Source: Hippopus hippopus (Eukaryota > Mollusca > Bivalvia > Cardiida > Cardiidae). Taken from it: a stretch of 64,000 bases of DNA. Below the pieces are notes generated by a model. That model saw only the letters and a program-made list of their open reading frames with translations. It had not been told where the DNA came from and did not search any database. Position numbers and translations under genes: made by a program. The stretch covers positions 22,899,587 to 22,963,586 of the forward strand of contig OX328107.1 of NCBI GenBank assembly GCA_946811185.2. Direction: 5' to 3'. Shown in pieces: positions 35,001-41,690 of the stretch; position 1 is the first letter of the stretch; each line of letters opens with the position of its first letter.

Positions 35001-37364
35001 CAAACAACAGCCTTGTTCTGCGTCTGTGATATTTACGGTTCACCCTAAATCAACAGCTTTCTAGCAATGCATGCCTGATTGGTTTTACTTTTAGTGATAA
35101 TAATCTGATCCACTTTTTATAGACTCTAAATTTCAAATATACTTTATTGACAGTTTAAATTCATGTAATGAAAATAAAATCAAGACTTTTTAAAAAGATT
35201 TTTATACATGCATGCCTGTTTCTTCTATGTTCAACCTGATAAAGCAGCCAGTGACCTTAGTTTATTTTACATCAATTGAGAAACAAGTTTTTACAACTTA
35301 AACTACTTTCTCTTCAATCTGGTTCCTAGGAACTGCACCAGTATTTGCACAGAATGTGTGAGCCAATGAACGGTCTTAAAGTTGTCTTCCCCTCCTGGGT
35401 AAAGAACTCCGGACCTTATGGTTACGAGGCCTACGCTTTACCTCCCAACCACGGAACACCAAACAGCCAGTGGCCTTAGGAAAGAGTTGTCAAAATTGCT
35501 GATCTGAAAATGACTGCACGGATTTACACATATTGCATGGATAATACATGCATAGTAATTTCATGGCTATGCTATTGTGTGATAGGACTATAACACCATT
35601 GAAAAGAGTGTTGAATACCCCCCCAAAAAAAAGCAAAATAATGTGCAGTCTGATCTTGGCTCTACACTGTTCAATATCTTGTGAGATATTTTGACCAAAG
35701 AAAGTTGTCAAGCTGCAATATTATTGTAGCCTCTTTTAGACTCTGAAACTAAATGTATCTGTTTATTTATTTATTTCAAATTATTTGGCCTAAACCCTTT
35801 CCGTAACAATCCCATGTTTTAACAAGCCTGGTGCAGAAAGCTTCGGAAAATATTTTGGGAAAAGGAGAAAATGCTGGTAACCAGTATTTTCCCTTTCTCT
35901 CACTATGTTCTTCACTCTTACAAAGACAAATATCAATACTTGTTTAATATCTAATGTATCCTCTGCAAAAGTTTTTAAACTTTCACAAGTCTAAAGTTAT
36001 ACTATCTGGTATAAAGTTAAAAGGGCTAAATCAATGTGGAAACTCCCAGAAAGTTACATACTTCATTCCCAAGCTAGTCAGTAACTATGCAAGATGAAAC
36101 TTACTGGTTCCTCATCATCATCTTCACCAAATACATTTGCTGTTGAAATCTTTCCACTCTGTTTCTTTGAGTTTGGTATAAACAAGCCATACCTAATAAA
36201 GGAGTGAATGTATTTAACCCTTATTGCAGTAGTAAATAAATCAAAATAGACATTCTCAGGTAGTACTGAGATGCACATAGTCAAAGATGTTTTGTCAAAT
36301 ATCTGGCAAAGAAGCATACCGTGTGGATTCAAATTCAAACTGTATATTCTGTACCATGTGATCTTGCTAGAACTACACTGTCTTCATAAACAATTTAACC
36401 TTCACCAAATGACAGAATTTTAAATGAGCCAAAATAAAAGCATCTGCAAGAGACATATCAGGATTGTTTGGTAAAATGATTACGCAGCCCTGAAAGTGTT
36501 AACTCTTTACCACATAAATAAAATGTAGACATGTCTAAATTGAAAGCATTGGCAGACAACAATTAAATGTAGCTAAAATGATGCAATTTATCTTTAATAA
36601 GGTAGAAAACATTGTGGGAAAAGAAGAAAATGCTGGTTACCAGCATTGTCTTCTTTTCCCAAAATGTTTTCACAAGGCTTATTTTGCCTACTTTCATATT
36701 ACGATTAAATAAAGGTCAAGTTATAAATCATTTTTTTAATTTTTAATTTTGCAATTTGTCTTTAATAAGGTAGAAAACATTGTGGGAAAAGAAGAAAATG
36801 CTGGTTACCAGCATTGTCTTCTTTTCCCACAATGTTTTCACAAGGCTTATTTTGCCTACTTTCATATTATCATTAAATAAAGGTAAAGTTATAAATTATT
36901 TTTTTAACCAGACGACAATATTTTAGAACTGTCCGAAATGAGAAAATATGCAAGCCACAATTTAATGCAACTCGAATTTGGAATTTGTATCTAGAAAAAG
37001 GAAGAGAAGAAAACATTGCTAATAAAAAAAAAAAAAAAAACCAGAAGTACGGATTCGAAGAATTTTCTTCTTTTCCATATAATTTAAGGTTGTAAAGGCC
37101 TAGGACTGTTTGGCAAAGGGATAATTGAAATATCAAATATATACCCCACCCACTACTACAACAGCCGCGTCGTCACTTTAACGTTATGCGTTTTGATGCA
37201 AGACAAGAATAACAAAAATGCCATTTAACAACGATTTGTTACACTGACAGTAAACTAGACAGTGTGCTTCTTCAAATACAAACATATTGAAGAAGCTTTT
37301 ATTTTAATGAGTAAACGAAACTTTCAAGAAAAAAAAAATGTTACTTTTTATCGGGCGCAGCCAT
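22159..37364 (-). CDS. NSRP1: Nuclear speckle splicing regulatory protein 1, complete, 9 coding exons
   Basis: NSRP1 (CCDC55) is a nuclear speckle protein with an N-terminal coiled coil and an RS-rich tail that influences alternative splice-site choice. The exons, in order on the minus strand, are 37345..37364, 36105..36192, 34687..34758, 33059..33187, 31986..32193, 30460..30559, 25231..25293, 24139..24210 and 22159..23029. Every border is GT-AG, the phases agree, and the sum is 1623 nt, i.e. 540 residues plus stop; the human protein, as I recall it, is about 558. Diagnostic matches are the start MAAPDKKYGLFIP, the block ALEEDPNVFEYDNIYDDM (about residues 68-85), the coiled-coil exon with FADKEVFVTSAYKKKMEERQ, LDVTKQKDLTGFYRYIL, a long RS/RK-rich tail (about residues 290-500), and the end DARARYLARKLAKE...AVDD. 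The gene shares a promoter with the small gene at 37452. All introns are rich in repeats. Confidence 0.94.
23071..23190 (-). mobile_element. Family A fragment cut at a TA by a mariner end
   Basis: CTAACTCTTTACCAAACCAG, then a palindrome with AGAAGAAAATGC. It stops at CTACCACATA where the mariner-like sequence begins. Confidence 0.6.
23190..23870 (+). pseudogene. Mariner-type transposase, 5' part, broken
   Basis: A terminal-repeat-like start (CAGGGCTGTTCCATAAATTC after TA) is followed by a non-coding leader and three out-of-frame pieces of a mariner N-terminus: FYFGLGKTPKQTIEFF (about 23610), VYKWHERL (about 23697) and DRQVTVCVISDELGVSCSKV (about 23795). These match the two helix-turn-helix segments and the WH..F linker known for mariner transposases. 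Stops and frameshifts separate them, and the catalytic DDD/E part is absent. It is dead and lies in the last NSRP1 intron. Confidence 0.72.
23871..24050 (+). mobile_element. Family A end fragments
   Basis: The right end TAGGGTCATTAAAACTCGGC...GTGTGGTAAAGGG at 23875..23930, and a left fragment with GACAACAAAATTTTAGACTT at 23985..24050. Confidence 0.6.
24139..24210 (-). CDS. NSRP1: NSRP1 exon 8 with a second SUMO-type motif
   Basis: 72 nt, phase-symmetric. It reads KPVRVKREPESDSETEVDRR then HSR. The layout (K-x-V-x-VK-x-E, then acidic) mirrors exon 7, as if one exon was duplicated. Confidence 0.85.
24391..24615 (-). mobile_element. Family A element in NSRP1 intron 7
   Basis: TTAGCCCTTTACCGCACAAT to TCTGGGGTTAA. 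The left arm carries unpaired changes (GCAGCCAAAGG). Confidence 0.75.
24616..25084. other. Intron DNA, nothing recognised
   Basis: AT-rich, T-tracts, no element identified. Confidence 0.35.
25085..25203 (-). mobile_element. Family A fragment next to NSRP1 exon 7
   Basis: Right half only, ending CCTGGTAAAGAATAA about 30 bp from the exon 7 donor. Confidence 0.6.
25231..25293 (-). CDS. NSRP1: NSRP1 exon 7 with a SUMO-type motif
   Basis: 63 nt, phase-symmetric. It reads KEVKVKKETRSDQEEDEEDR. VKKE fits the psi-K-x-E sumoylation consensus. Donor AGAAG|GTAACG. Confidence 0.85.
25378..25790. mobile_element. Truncated family C element and a family A element
   Basis: 25378..25520 begins GAGCCATGCCCTGGGAAAAA. 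25557..25790 (-) is a near-complete family A copy ending GAATGGTAAAGAGTTTAA. Confidence 0.68.
25975..26003. promoter_or_regulatory. CGCTTATCTCCC motif and perfect CRE upstream of the THAP ORF
   Basis: CGCTTATCTCCC (25975-25986) is followed by TGACGTCA (25996-26003), 99 bp before the THAP start codon. The same two motifs occur inverted at 29308-29354. Confidence 0.5.
26103..26480 (+). CDS. THAP-domain protein, short ORF with altered zinc ligand
   Basis: 125 codons starting at AAAAAATGG, a fair Kozak context. The N-terminus is a THAP zinc-finger DNA-binding domain (about residues 4-93): C4-x4-C9, P24, W33, C56, F60 and P86 of the box KPDTVLTLF are in place. The second half of the C2CH signature should read C-x2-H; here it is C56-L-K-Y59, so Tyr (TAC) replaces the His ligand. 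A Lys/Arg-rich end (KLRKTDIPQRQFPKRKSNMK) looks like a nuclear signal. THAP domains occur in cellular transcription factors and in P-element-type transposases. The ORF stops just past a possible donor (AA|GTAGGT), so it may be a first exon. It lies inside NSRP1 intron 6 on the opposite strand. It may be a decayed transposon gene. Confidence 0.7.
   Translation: MVNCAAYGCNVDSGTHRISIFKFPKELKRRKLWIQRSNLSRTVATDFLPSVHSKLCLKYFDDSQFLVSPKLAKEVGYRNFRLRLKPDTVLTLFESPSRKEIGLKPKLRKTDIPQRQFPKRKSNMK
26560..28400. mobile_element. Family A copies and one SINE fragment in NSRP1 intron 6
   Basis: 26618..26814 (+, eroded), 27290..27511 (-), 27515..27580 (+ left end), 27619..27853 (-, full length, paired CATTGTAGG / CTACAATG variants), a reverse SINE piece 27855..27960 (TTGAGAAACAAGTTCATACA), 27967..28200 (-, full length) and 28317..28400 (+ left end). 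Nothing recognised in 26815..27289. Confidence 0.7.
28401..29177. other. Intron DNA between the two ORFs, nothing firmly recognised
   Basis: It contains GTGTCGGGGAAATGTCTTC and GTGTCGGGGAACTGTCTTG side by side (about 28880-28925), a short direct repeat. No family A palindrome is seen. Confidence 0.35.
29178..29288 (-). pseudogene. Short acidic ORF start resembling THAP-associated P2RX7-like transposon proteins
   Basis: From ATG at 29288 the minus strand reads MDVVYDSELSDIEDEEIDD, then RPYVYEPIF, then a stop. The same strand continues in another frame with acidic SDDEDKRNF. Proteins annotated 'P2X purinoceptor 7-like' in invertebrates often begin with an acidic stretch and a PYxFEP box, so this may be the broken start of one. 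This is inference from a short motif and nothing more of the protein is readable. Confidence 0.3.
29308..29354. promoter_or_regulatory. Perfect CRE and GGGAGATAAGCG motif, inverted partner of 25975-26003
   Basis: TGACGTCA (29308-29315) lies 19 bp upstream of the minus-strand ATG. GGGAGATAAGCG (29343-29354) is the exact reverse complement of 25975-25986. Confidence 0.5.
29500..29991 (+). mobile_element. Family A fragment and eroded copy
   Basis: 29500..29570 keeps part of the palindrome. 29772..29991 runs from ACACAACAAATTTTTAACTT to GGATTGTTTGATGAGGGG. Confidence 0.6.
30135..30378 (-). mobile_element. tRNA-derived SINE, reverse
   Basis: The minus-strand head has GCCGGGTAGCTCAGTGGTCA (A box) and GTTCGATACCC (B box), then GTCAGTACTGGTGTGAGAAA, a block shared with the copies at 31636 and 40556. 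It lies about 80 bp upstream of the NSRP1 exon 6 donor. Confidence 0.8.
30460..30559 (-). CDS. NSRP1: NSRP1 exon 6
   Basis: Acceptor TATTTCAG. It reads (E)AKLDVTKQKDLTGFYRYIL then HEQTKDDNIDKQDD. The LDVTKQKDL-GFYR stretch is shared with vertebrate NSRP1. An internal ATTTTACAG looks like an acceptor, but the reading continues through it with matching protein. Confidence 0.93.
30636..31110 (+). mobile_element. Two family A copies, one reference quality
   Basis: 30636..30864 is 229 bp with TTAA at both ends and an almost perfect palindrome. 30893..31110 is similar but has a shortened palindrome (GAGAAAATATTGCTGCAG). Confidence 0.82.
31420..31585 (-). mobile_element. Family A element, internally deleted
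   Basis: The right palindrome arm ends early (CATTTTCTCATTTGAGCC), joining directly to the right part. It ends GAAAAGAGTTAA. Confidence 0.68.
31636..31897 (-). mobile_element. tRNA-derived SINE, reverse
   Basis: Minus-strand head GCCCGGCTGGGTCGCTCAGT and B box GGTTCGATACCC. It ends 89 bp from NSRP1 exon 5. Confidence 0.8.
31986..32193 (-). CDS. NSRP1: NSRP1 exon 5: coiled coil
   Basis: SKYIEQLMKASEKRKKEEER opens a highly charged helix. FADKEVFVTSAYKKKMEERQ is almost identical to the vertebrate block. Donor ATGGAAG|GTACTG, phase 1. Confidence 0.95.
32825..32970 (-). mobile_element. Second SINE family, reverse, partial
   Basis: It shares TTTATTTTACATCGATTG and GAAACAAGTTCTAACAACT with the copies at 35255, 50050 and 57613. 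In longer copies a tRNA-like B box GAGTTCGATACCC is present on the minus strand. Confidence 0.6.
33059..33187 (-). CDS. NSRP1: NSRP1 exon 4
   Basis: 43 codons, TQLDIERALEEDPNVFEYD then NIYDDMADKKSEK. This is the best conserved N-terminal segment of NSRP1 (compare LEIQKAL..D..VYEYDSIYDEM). Donor AAAAAG|GTAATG. Confidence 0.95.
33228..34272. mobile_element. Family A copies in NSRP1 intron 3
   Basis: 33228..33430 (-), 33868..34090 (+, full length) and 34087..34272 (+, shorter), the last two sharing TTAA 34087-34090. A (AAAC)n run follows the first left end. Nothing recognised at 33431..33867. Confidence 0.75.
34330..34650. mobile_element. Family B fragment joined to a family A copy at TTAA
   Basis: GTAGATCCAAGATCACACTC / GTCTGATCTTGATCTTCAC is the family B core. 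Its end abuts TTAACTCTACCATACAATAA (34440), which starts family A (34440..34650, +). Confidence 0.7.
34687..34758 (-). CDS. NSRP1: NSRP1 exon 3
   Basis: 24 codons in phase 0, acceptor TTTTTTCAG, donor AAACAG|GTTTGT. A Lys/Ser-rich linker (KVEQKGIPSKYGDISSKKSG). Conservation is weak here, so the call rests on splice phase and position. Confidence 0.8.
35255..35455 (-). mobile_element. Second SINE family, reverse
   Basis: From TTTACATCAATTGAGAAACA to GTTACGAGGCCTACGCTTTA. The minus strand shows GGTTGGGAGGTAAAGC and a GTTCTTTACCC region as tRNA-like boxes. Confidence 0.65.
35792..36020 (-). mobile_element. Family A element near NSRP1 exon 2
   Basis: Length 229 bp, AAACCCTTTCCGTAACAATC to ATCTGGTATAAAGTTAA. 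It ends 85 bp from the exon border. Confidence 0.75.
36105..36192 (-). CDS. NSRP1: NSRP1 exon 2
   Basis: Acceptor TTTATTAG, donor GAACCA|GTAAGT. It encodes YGLFIPNSKK through the acidic VFGEDDDEEP, the conserved N-terminal box of the family. Confidence 0.93.
36397..36483 (+). mobile_element. Family A deletion derivative without palindrome
   Basis: 87 bp: left arm CAATTTAACCTTCACCAAAT joined to right end CAGGATTGTTTGGTAAAATG. Confidence 0.65.
36499..36906 (+). repeat. Family A element with a 168-bp tandem duplication covering its palindrome
   Basis: The unit from GCAATTTATCTTTAATAAGG (36585) recurs at 36753 with only a few differences, each unit with its own palindrome (GAAGAAAATGCTGG / CCAGCATTGTCTTC). 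A recent local duplication. Confidence 0.85.
36905..37125 (+). mobile_element. Family A element, poly-A interrupted
   Basis: AACCAGACGACAATATTTTA to GACTGTTTGGCAAAGGGATAA. An A-run of about 17 replaces the palindrome centre. It lies 220 bp from NSRP1 exon 1. Confidence 0.6.
37345..37364 (-). CDS. NSRP1: NSRP1 exon 1 (start codon, 20 nt coding)
   Basis: ATGGCTGCGCCCGATAAAAA, then GTAACA. It joins the next exon to read MAAPDKK-YGLFIP, matching the known N-terminus pattern (M-A-x-P...YGL). It is too short for an ORF search; I chose it because phase and protein match agree. Confidence 0.85.
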
Positions 37365-37451
37365 GTTGTCGATCGCATAAACATGTAGATTGGCTTTTCA
37401 TTGGTTAAAAATGTTTCAATAACAACAAACACGCCCACTTTACATTTTAGC
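37365..37451. promoter_or_regulatory. Bidirectional promoter between NSRP1 and the small membrane-protein gene
   Basis: Only 87 bp separate the two start codons. Two CCAAT boxes, written ATTGG on the plus strand, lie at 37389-37393 and 37400-37404, about 11 bp (one helical turn) apart. No TATA box is seen. CCAAT-driven, TATA-less, head-to-head pairs are typical of housekeeping genes. Confidence 0.6.
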
Positions 37452-38085
37452 ATGGTGATAAACGACCCAGTAGAAATATTTAAGCGGCAAAAACTTGGTA
37501 AGTCGATTTAAAAAGAGTAAATAACAAAAGGAAAATACTGTTTCTGTGTTTTCTCCCTCAAGCACACTGTTTTTAAAAAACCTTTTCCCTTTAGTCGATT
37601 AAACGTGCTGACTGCTCGTCCAAACTAGAAGCATAGTTTTCAGACGAAAAATTAATGAGACTAAACGTTGACAGTTAAAACGTTAACCCTTAAAGCCCTG
37701 GAACCGACTTAAGTTGTCTTTGCAGAAAGTGCAGATCAAGATCAGACTGCACACGACGTGCAGTCTGATCTTTGATCTGCATTGTCTGCTACTATGTTAC
37801 ATATTTTAACGGAAATAACCTAAATAGCACTACTTTGGGCTGTTTTTCCCATTTAAAAAGGTCCAGCAGATTAGTAATTCAGTGCATTTAGATTTAACGT
37901 CAAAACACCGGCTTGTGTGCCGGGTAAAGCGTTTAACTGTAAGTTGAAGTTTTCACGGTTCTCTTTTAGGTTTGACGCTAGGTGTTTCACTTACTCTACT
38001 TGCTATCATGGTGCTGTTAGCCATTGTTGTCTACAAGCCTAGAAAGACGAACAGACTTGCAACACAACAGTCCGAAGATAGTTAG
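37452..38085 (+). CDS. Unrecognised 53-residue single-pass membrane protein, 2 exons
   Basis: The exons are 37452..37497 (46 nt, donor CTTG|GTAAGT, a strong consensus) and 37970..38085 (acceptor CTCTTTTAG, stop TAG). The joined frame gives 53 residues: a charged N-terminus (NDPVEIFKRQK), one hydrophobic helix of about 22 residues (LTLGVSLTLLAIMVLLAIVV), then basic YKPRKTNR and a polar tail ending SEDS. The layout suggests a small integral membrane protein; the positive-inside rule points to a cytosolic C-terminus. It is transcribed away from NSRP1 from a shared promoter. I do not recognise a family. The perfect donor and acceptor, the phase match and the clean membrane helix argue that it is real. 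The intron holds a family B element. Confidence 0.65.
37683..37936. mobile_element. Family B element in the intron of the small gene
   Basis: TTAACCCTTAAAGCCCTGG at the left and GTAAAGCGTTTAA at the right, with core CAGATCAAGATCAGACTGCA / GTGCAGTCTGATCTTTGATC. Confidence 0.75.
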
Positions 38086-38603
38086 CGATCGCGTTTATAG
38101 CATGTGTGTGATTGAAAGTGGAGAATAATACCATTCAAACAACAGTGCTCAATGACAATTTTTACAGTATGGATAACATACAGATCTTTAGAATATCTAT
38201 AAATATTTTTTAGCAAATTCGTTAGGTACCAGTCCACAATGGAAGAATTGCAACCGTATATGTCTGTGTGTCTCTCTGTCTGTAACTCATATATCTAGAT
38301 GACTTTTTCCTGTCTGTTTTTCTAGATCTATAGATCTACGAGTACTATCATTTGGTTGTGATGGAGAAAATAGGAAAGTATGCCTGGGCATTCTAAAGTT
38401 AGTTCTTAAGTTAAATTTGTGTCCTCTTCCCCTCCCCAAAAATGAATTCTAACCGATTTGGCCAACATTTCAATCCGGGTAGCCTCTTGATCATAGGAAT
38501 TTGTGCTCCTGTGATTTTTTATCACGATTTGGTGACTAATACAGGAGTTATTGCCCTTTGAACACCTGATCCAGAGTTGAGGCATCCGGTGAGACGGGAA
38601 GGG
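38086..38603. other. Presumed 3' UTR and intergenic DNA
   Basis: No element recognised. No clear AATAAA close to the stop codon at 38083. Confidence 0.35.
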
Positions 38604-38862
38604 GTCCTGCGTGGCTGAGTGGTAAAGTACATGTATGGGACTCATGACCTTGAGGCTCCGGGCTCGAGCTGCCGCACTGAATGCACTGGATCCTTGGGCA
38701 AGACACTTTAGAGCCCTAGTCTAGTACTGGTAAAACCAGTTGAATAAAAGATTAGATATATGGATATGTGAGCTATCGCCGTGATATGACTGAAATAATG
38801 TTGAAAGCGGCGTAAAACACCATTCAGTCAATCAATCAATCAACTGGTGCGATTGGGGAATT
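38604..38862 (+). mobile_element. tRNA-derived SINE, complete, forward
   Basis: A box GCGTGGCTGAGTGGTAAAG, B-box region GGCTCCGGGCTCGAGCTGCC, middle block CCTTGGGCAAGACACTTTAG, then GCCGTGATATGACTGAAATA, GGCGTAAAACACCATTCAGT and an (AATC)n tail. The best preserved SINE of the window. Confidence 0.85.
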
Positions 38863-38889
38863 CGTCAGCCAACTGATTAAGTTCAATGG

Positions 38890-38990
38890 TATCTTTATTC
38901 ATCCCGTCACTACACGCAATATTTTGCCCTATCCACTGGCTGCTTACCCACATAAACATCTTCGAAACAATGATCAGAGGTGAGTGGGGG
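38890..38990 (-). mobile_element. SINE middle fragment, reverse
   Basis: It shares CACTGGCTGCTTACCCACAT and AGAGGTGAGTGGG-like sequence with the SINEs at 19236 and 40984. Confidence 0.55.
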
Positions 38991-39176
38991 GGAGGGGAAT
39001 TAATATTTCGATGAAATCATTTTGACAAAAAGAGATTCTTCACTAGAAATACCACCTTTTGCAACAGTGTTATAAAAAAGTTGTCCGTTGTGCACATCAG
39101 ACTGTGTTGAAGGGTAAACAAAAAAAAAAAAAAAAACGTCACATGTAGACGCCCTTTTTTCCATCTTAAGCAGACC

Positions 39177-39458
39177 TCTTTTGAAAAGATTGTGACAAAC
39201 GTAGAAATTGCTCATAAAAGGAAAGTTCTACTATTGTCACAATCTTTTCAAACGTATTCATAATTTAAGTCAAGTTCATGCTTTTCGTCGCTGAGATTGT
39301 CAGCGCAGTTGGTATCGTACAGGTCTTGAGACCAGCAGGTTTTGTCACAAGCTTTTCAAACGTACTCACAATTTAAGCCAAGTTCATGCTTTTCGTCACC
39401 GAGATTGTCAGCGCAGTTGGTATCGTACAGGACTTGAGACCAGCGGGTCGCTTGTTCG
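39177..39458. repeat. Inverted repeat followed by a 108-bp tandem duplication
   Basis: CTTTTGAAAAGATTGTGACA (39177) pairs with TTGTCACAATCTTTTCAAA (39233). The unit from TTTTCAAACGTATTCATAAT (39246) recurs at 39354 with CGTCACCGAGATTGTCAGCG and GGTATCGTACAGGACTTGAG. The second unit ends in a tRNA-like GTTCGAGTC box. Confidence 0.65.
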
Positions 39459-39751
39459 AGTCGTCAGCCTGGCTTATATCTCTCCAGGGATCGATGATAG
39501 TAATTACAACAGGATTCATTCTTCTCTTACCGCTGAGCATTGTTTGGACGATTGTTATATGGGAAAGCAGCCTGCCAAGTAATAGTTAAAGAAAAGCATG
39601 GATATATAAGGTGCACTGGCTATTACTGATTTAATGTTAAAAACTACGTAATATACCATGTACAATCAAATTGTGGTTTTCATCCATATTTTGTTTACAA
39701 AGTTGTCTTTCTATAAACTTGTGTTTAGGTGTAAATGCATTGATACTGTTA

Positions 39752-39954
39752 TTAACCGTTATCCCGCTAAGTAAGTTGAATGAAACTTTCAAACCGACAG
39801 TGAAAAGTCGAATAATGCTGTTTCAATCTTATTTCTTGGAGAAAAAATATCGCCTTGTCGGACAGTGTAGATCAAGATCAGACTGCACATTCTGTGCAGT
39901 CTGATCTTCATCTACAATGTCCGCAAAAGGTTAGCTTAGAAGCTTAAGTGCTAA
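39752..39954. mobile_element. Family B element
   Basis: TTAACCGTTATCCCGC to TTAAGTGCTAA, with core GATCAAGATCAGACTGCAC / GTGCAGTCTGATCTTCATC. Confidence 0.78.
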
Positions 39955-40237
39955 CTCATTTAGGGATTACCCTGTTGGCTTGTGGTTTCTTATCAACTGT
40001 TGCTATGTGGAACTCTCACGCTATCATTACAAATAAAGCCCGAAATGGATGCTTTTAACAAATTTACATGTATTTATGGTTTAACGTACATTGTAGTAAG
40101 TTTCAAATCATACTGCACGGAACAATACGTTTCCAATCTGAAGGATGCTGATGACAGATTTTCCGTTGGTTTTAGTAACGGTGCCGTCAGGACGCGGGAT
40201 CTGCCGCATTAGTCTATAAAATTGTCTTATTTTGGAA

Positions 40238-40407
40238 ACTCTTTACCCATTTTTTATTGTCCAAATTGAAAGCATTTGCAGACGACAAATTCAGTATGGC
40301 TCAAGTGGTAAACTTTGTGTTATTACCAGCTTTTTCTCCTTTTCGCGCAAAGTTTTTGAAAAGGCTTTCAGAGTCGTTAAAAGTCAGCATTGTGAGGTAA
40401 AGGGTTA
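40238..40407 (+). mobile_element. Family A element, left palindrome arm lost
   Basis: AACTCTTTACCCATTTTTTA to TGAGGTAAAGGGTTAA. Confidence 0.65.
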
Positions 40408-40555
40408 AAACTTTTAAAACGGGGGTCAGAGCACCAGCCACAATGTTTTGTTCCTGATATTTCTTTGGAAAGTTAAGTATACAACACAATTTAACAGTCA
40501 CTGCTTTCCAGCAGGAACAAACTCGAGCGGGCAGAAAGCAATCAGTATCGAGAAA

Positions 40556-40826
40556 AGGCCCGCCCGGGTAGCTCAGTGTTTAGCTTATCGGACTTGTAAC
40601 CTAGTAGTTATGTGTTCGATACCAGGTTGAGACAAAATTTCTTTCCGGCGATTTTTCGTCTCTTACCTCTGATGCATGTCAGAAAGTAGTCAGTGACTTG
40701 GAAAGAAAGTTGTGTCAGTACCGGTGTGAGAAAGCCAGGAGCATATGCGTAGGTGCACTGACCGCCGTGATATGACCTAAGCTGTTAAAACGGCGTTAAA
40801 CTCCAACTCAATCAATCAATCAAGCA
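40556..40826 (+). mobile_element. tRNA-derived SINE, complete, forward
   Basis: The head CGCCCGGGTAGCTCAGTG and B box TGTTCGATACCAG are tRNA-like but do not fold as a full tRNA. The middle has CAGTACCGGTGTGAGAAAGC, the 3' part GCCGTGATATGACCTAAGCT and GGCGTTAAACTCCAAC, and the tail is (AATC)n. Confidence 0.85.
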
Positions 40827-40926
40827 TCGAGAAAAAGAGTGATTCTTTTTTTAGCCGATTCCATGTTCAAACTCACAACGTGGATAGGTGCATTAGCGCC
40901 CGTGACATATTTTCTGCCAGTAATTT

Positions 40927-41330
40927 TTACCATCTCTTTACCAACAATAAAAGTTTGGACTGAACCAAAGTGAAAGCATATGCTTGCTTGATTGATTGAT
41001 TGCATGGTGTTTAACGCCATTTTCAACATTATTTCAGTTACATCGCGGCGGCCAGAGCACCTATCTATGCTTTCCTGGAGTTTCTCTCTACCAGTACTCA
41101 CAGTATTCTTTCCAAGCCACTGGCTGCTTTCCCACATAAACATGAAAACATATGCAGACGACAAATTAAATGTGGATCAAATAATGATTTCTATCTTTGA
41201 TAGGGTAGAAAATATGATGGGAAAAGGAAAAAAATGCTGGTTACCAGCATTTTCTGCTTTTCCCACAATGTTTTCAGAATTCTTCTCTTTTTGGATCGCT
41301 AAAACTCGGGATTGTGTGGTCAAGAGTTAA
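40927..41330 (+). mobile_element. Family A element interrupted by a SINE
   Basis: Left part ATCTCTTTACCAACAATAAA...GAAAGCATATGC (to 40983). It resumes at GAAAACATATGCAGACGAC (41144) and ends TGTGTGGTCAAGAGTTAA. The 12-bp GAAAGCATATGC is the target duplication of the SINE. Confidence 0.85.
40984..41143 (-). mobile_element. 5'-truncated SINE inside family A, with 12-bp target duplication
   Basis: It starts with the (ATTG)n tail complement, then GCATGGTGTTTAACGCCATT, and stops at CCCACATAAACAT, so the tRNA head is missing. 5' truncation with a long duplication fits LINE-driven insertion. Confidence 0.82.
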
Positions 41331-41334
41331 GCCC

Positions 41335-41690
41335 AAATATTGCAATTTGGACGTTCCTTTTCGTCGACAAGAAAATGTCACCCGTATCGGACAATTATGA
41401 TCAAAGAGCAGACTGTACAGAACGATCCGACTACATTTTCTGTGCAGTCTGATCTTAGATCAACACAGTCCGCTAAAGCACACTGAATCACACGTAGCAC
41501 CATCTGGGTTTGTATTCACCAACCAATTTTGAGAACCTTACTAATCTTGCTATCAAGAATTTTCTAAATTTGAAACTACACAACTTCTGATTGGCTAAAC
41601 CATTTGGTTTAGCATTTCATAAGTTTTGTTACTCTCTAAATCCAGAATAAGTCTAAGAATGAAAATAAGAATGGCTGGTAAATACAGACC
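41335..41690. mobile_element. Family B-like and family D elements
   Basis: 41335..41500 has GAGCAGACTGTACAGAACG and CTGTGCAGTCTGATCTTAG. 41512..41690 is family D with core CTGATTGGCTAAACCATTTG / GTTTAGC. Confidence 0.68.

Noticed and set aside
40560..40635. Possible tRNA gene (GGGTAGCTCAGTG...GTTCGATACCA)
   Set aside because: A and B boxes are present, but the acceptor and anticodon stems do not pair, and the sequence continues into a SINE body with an (AATC)n tail.
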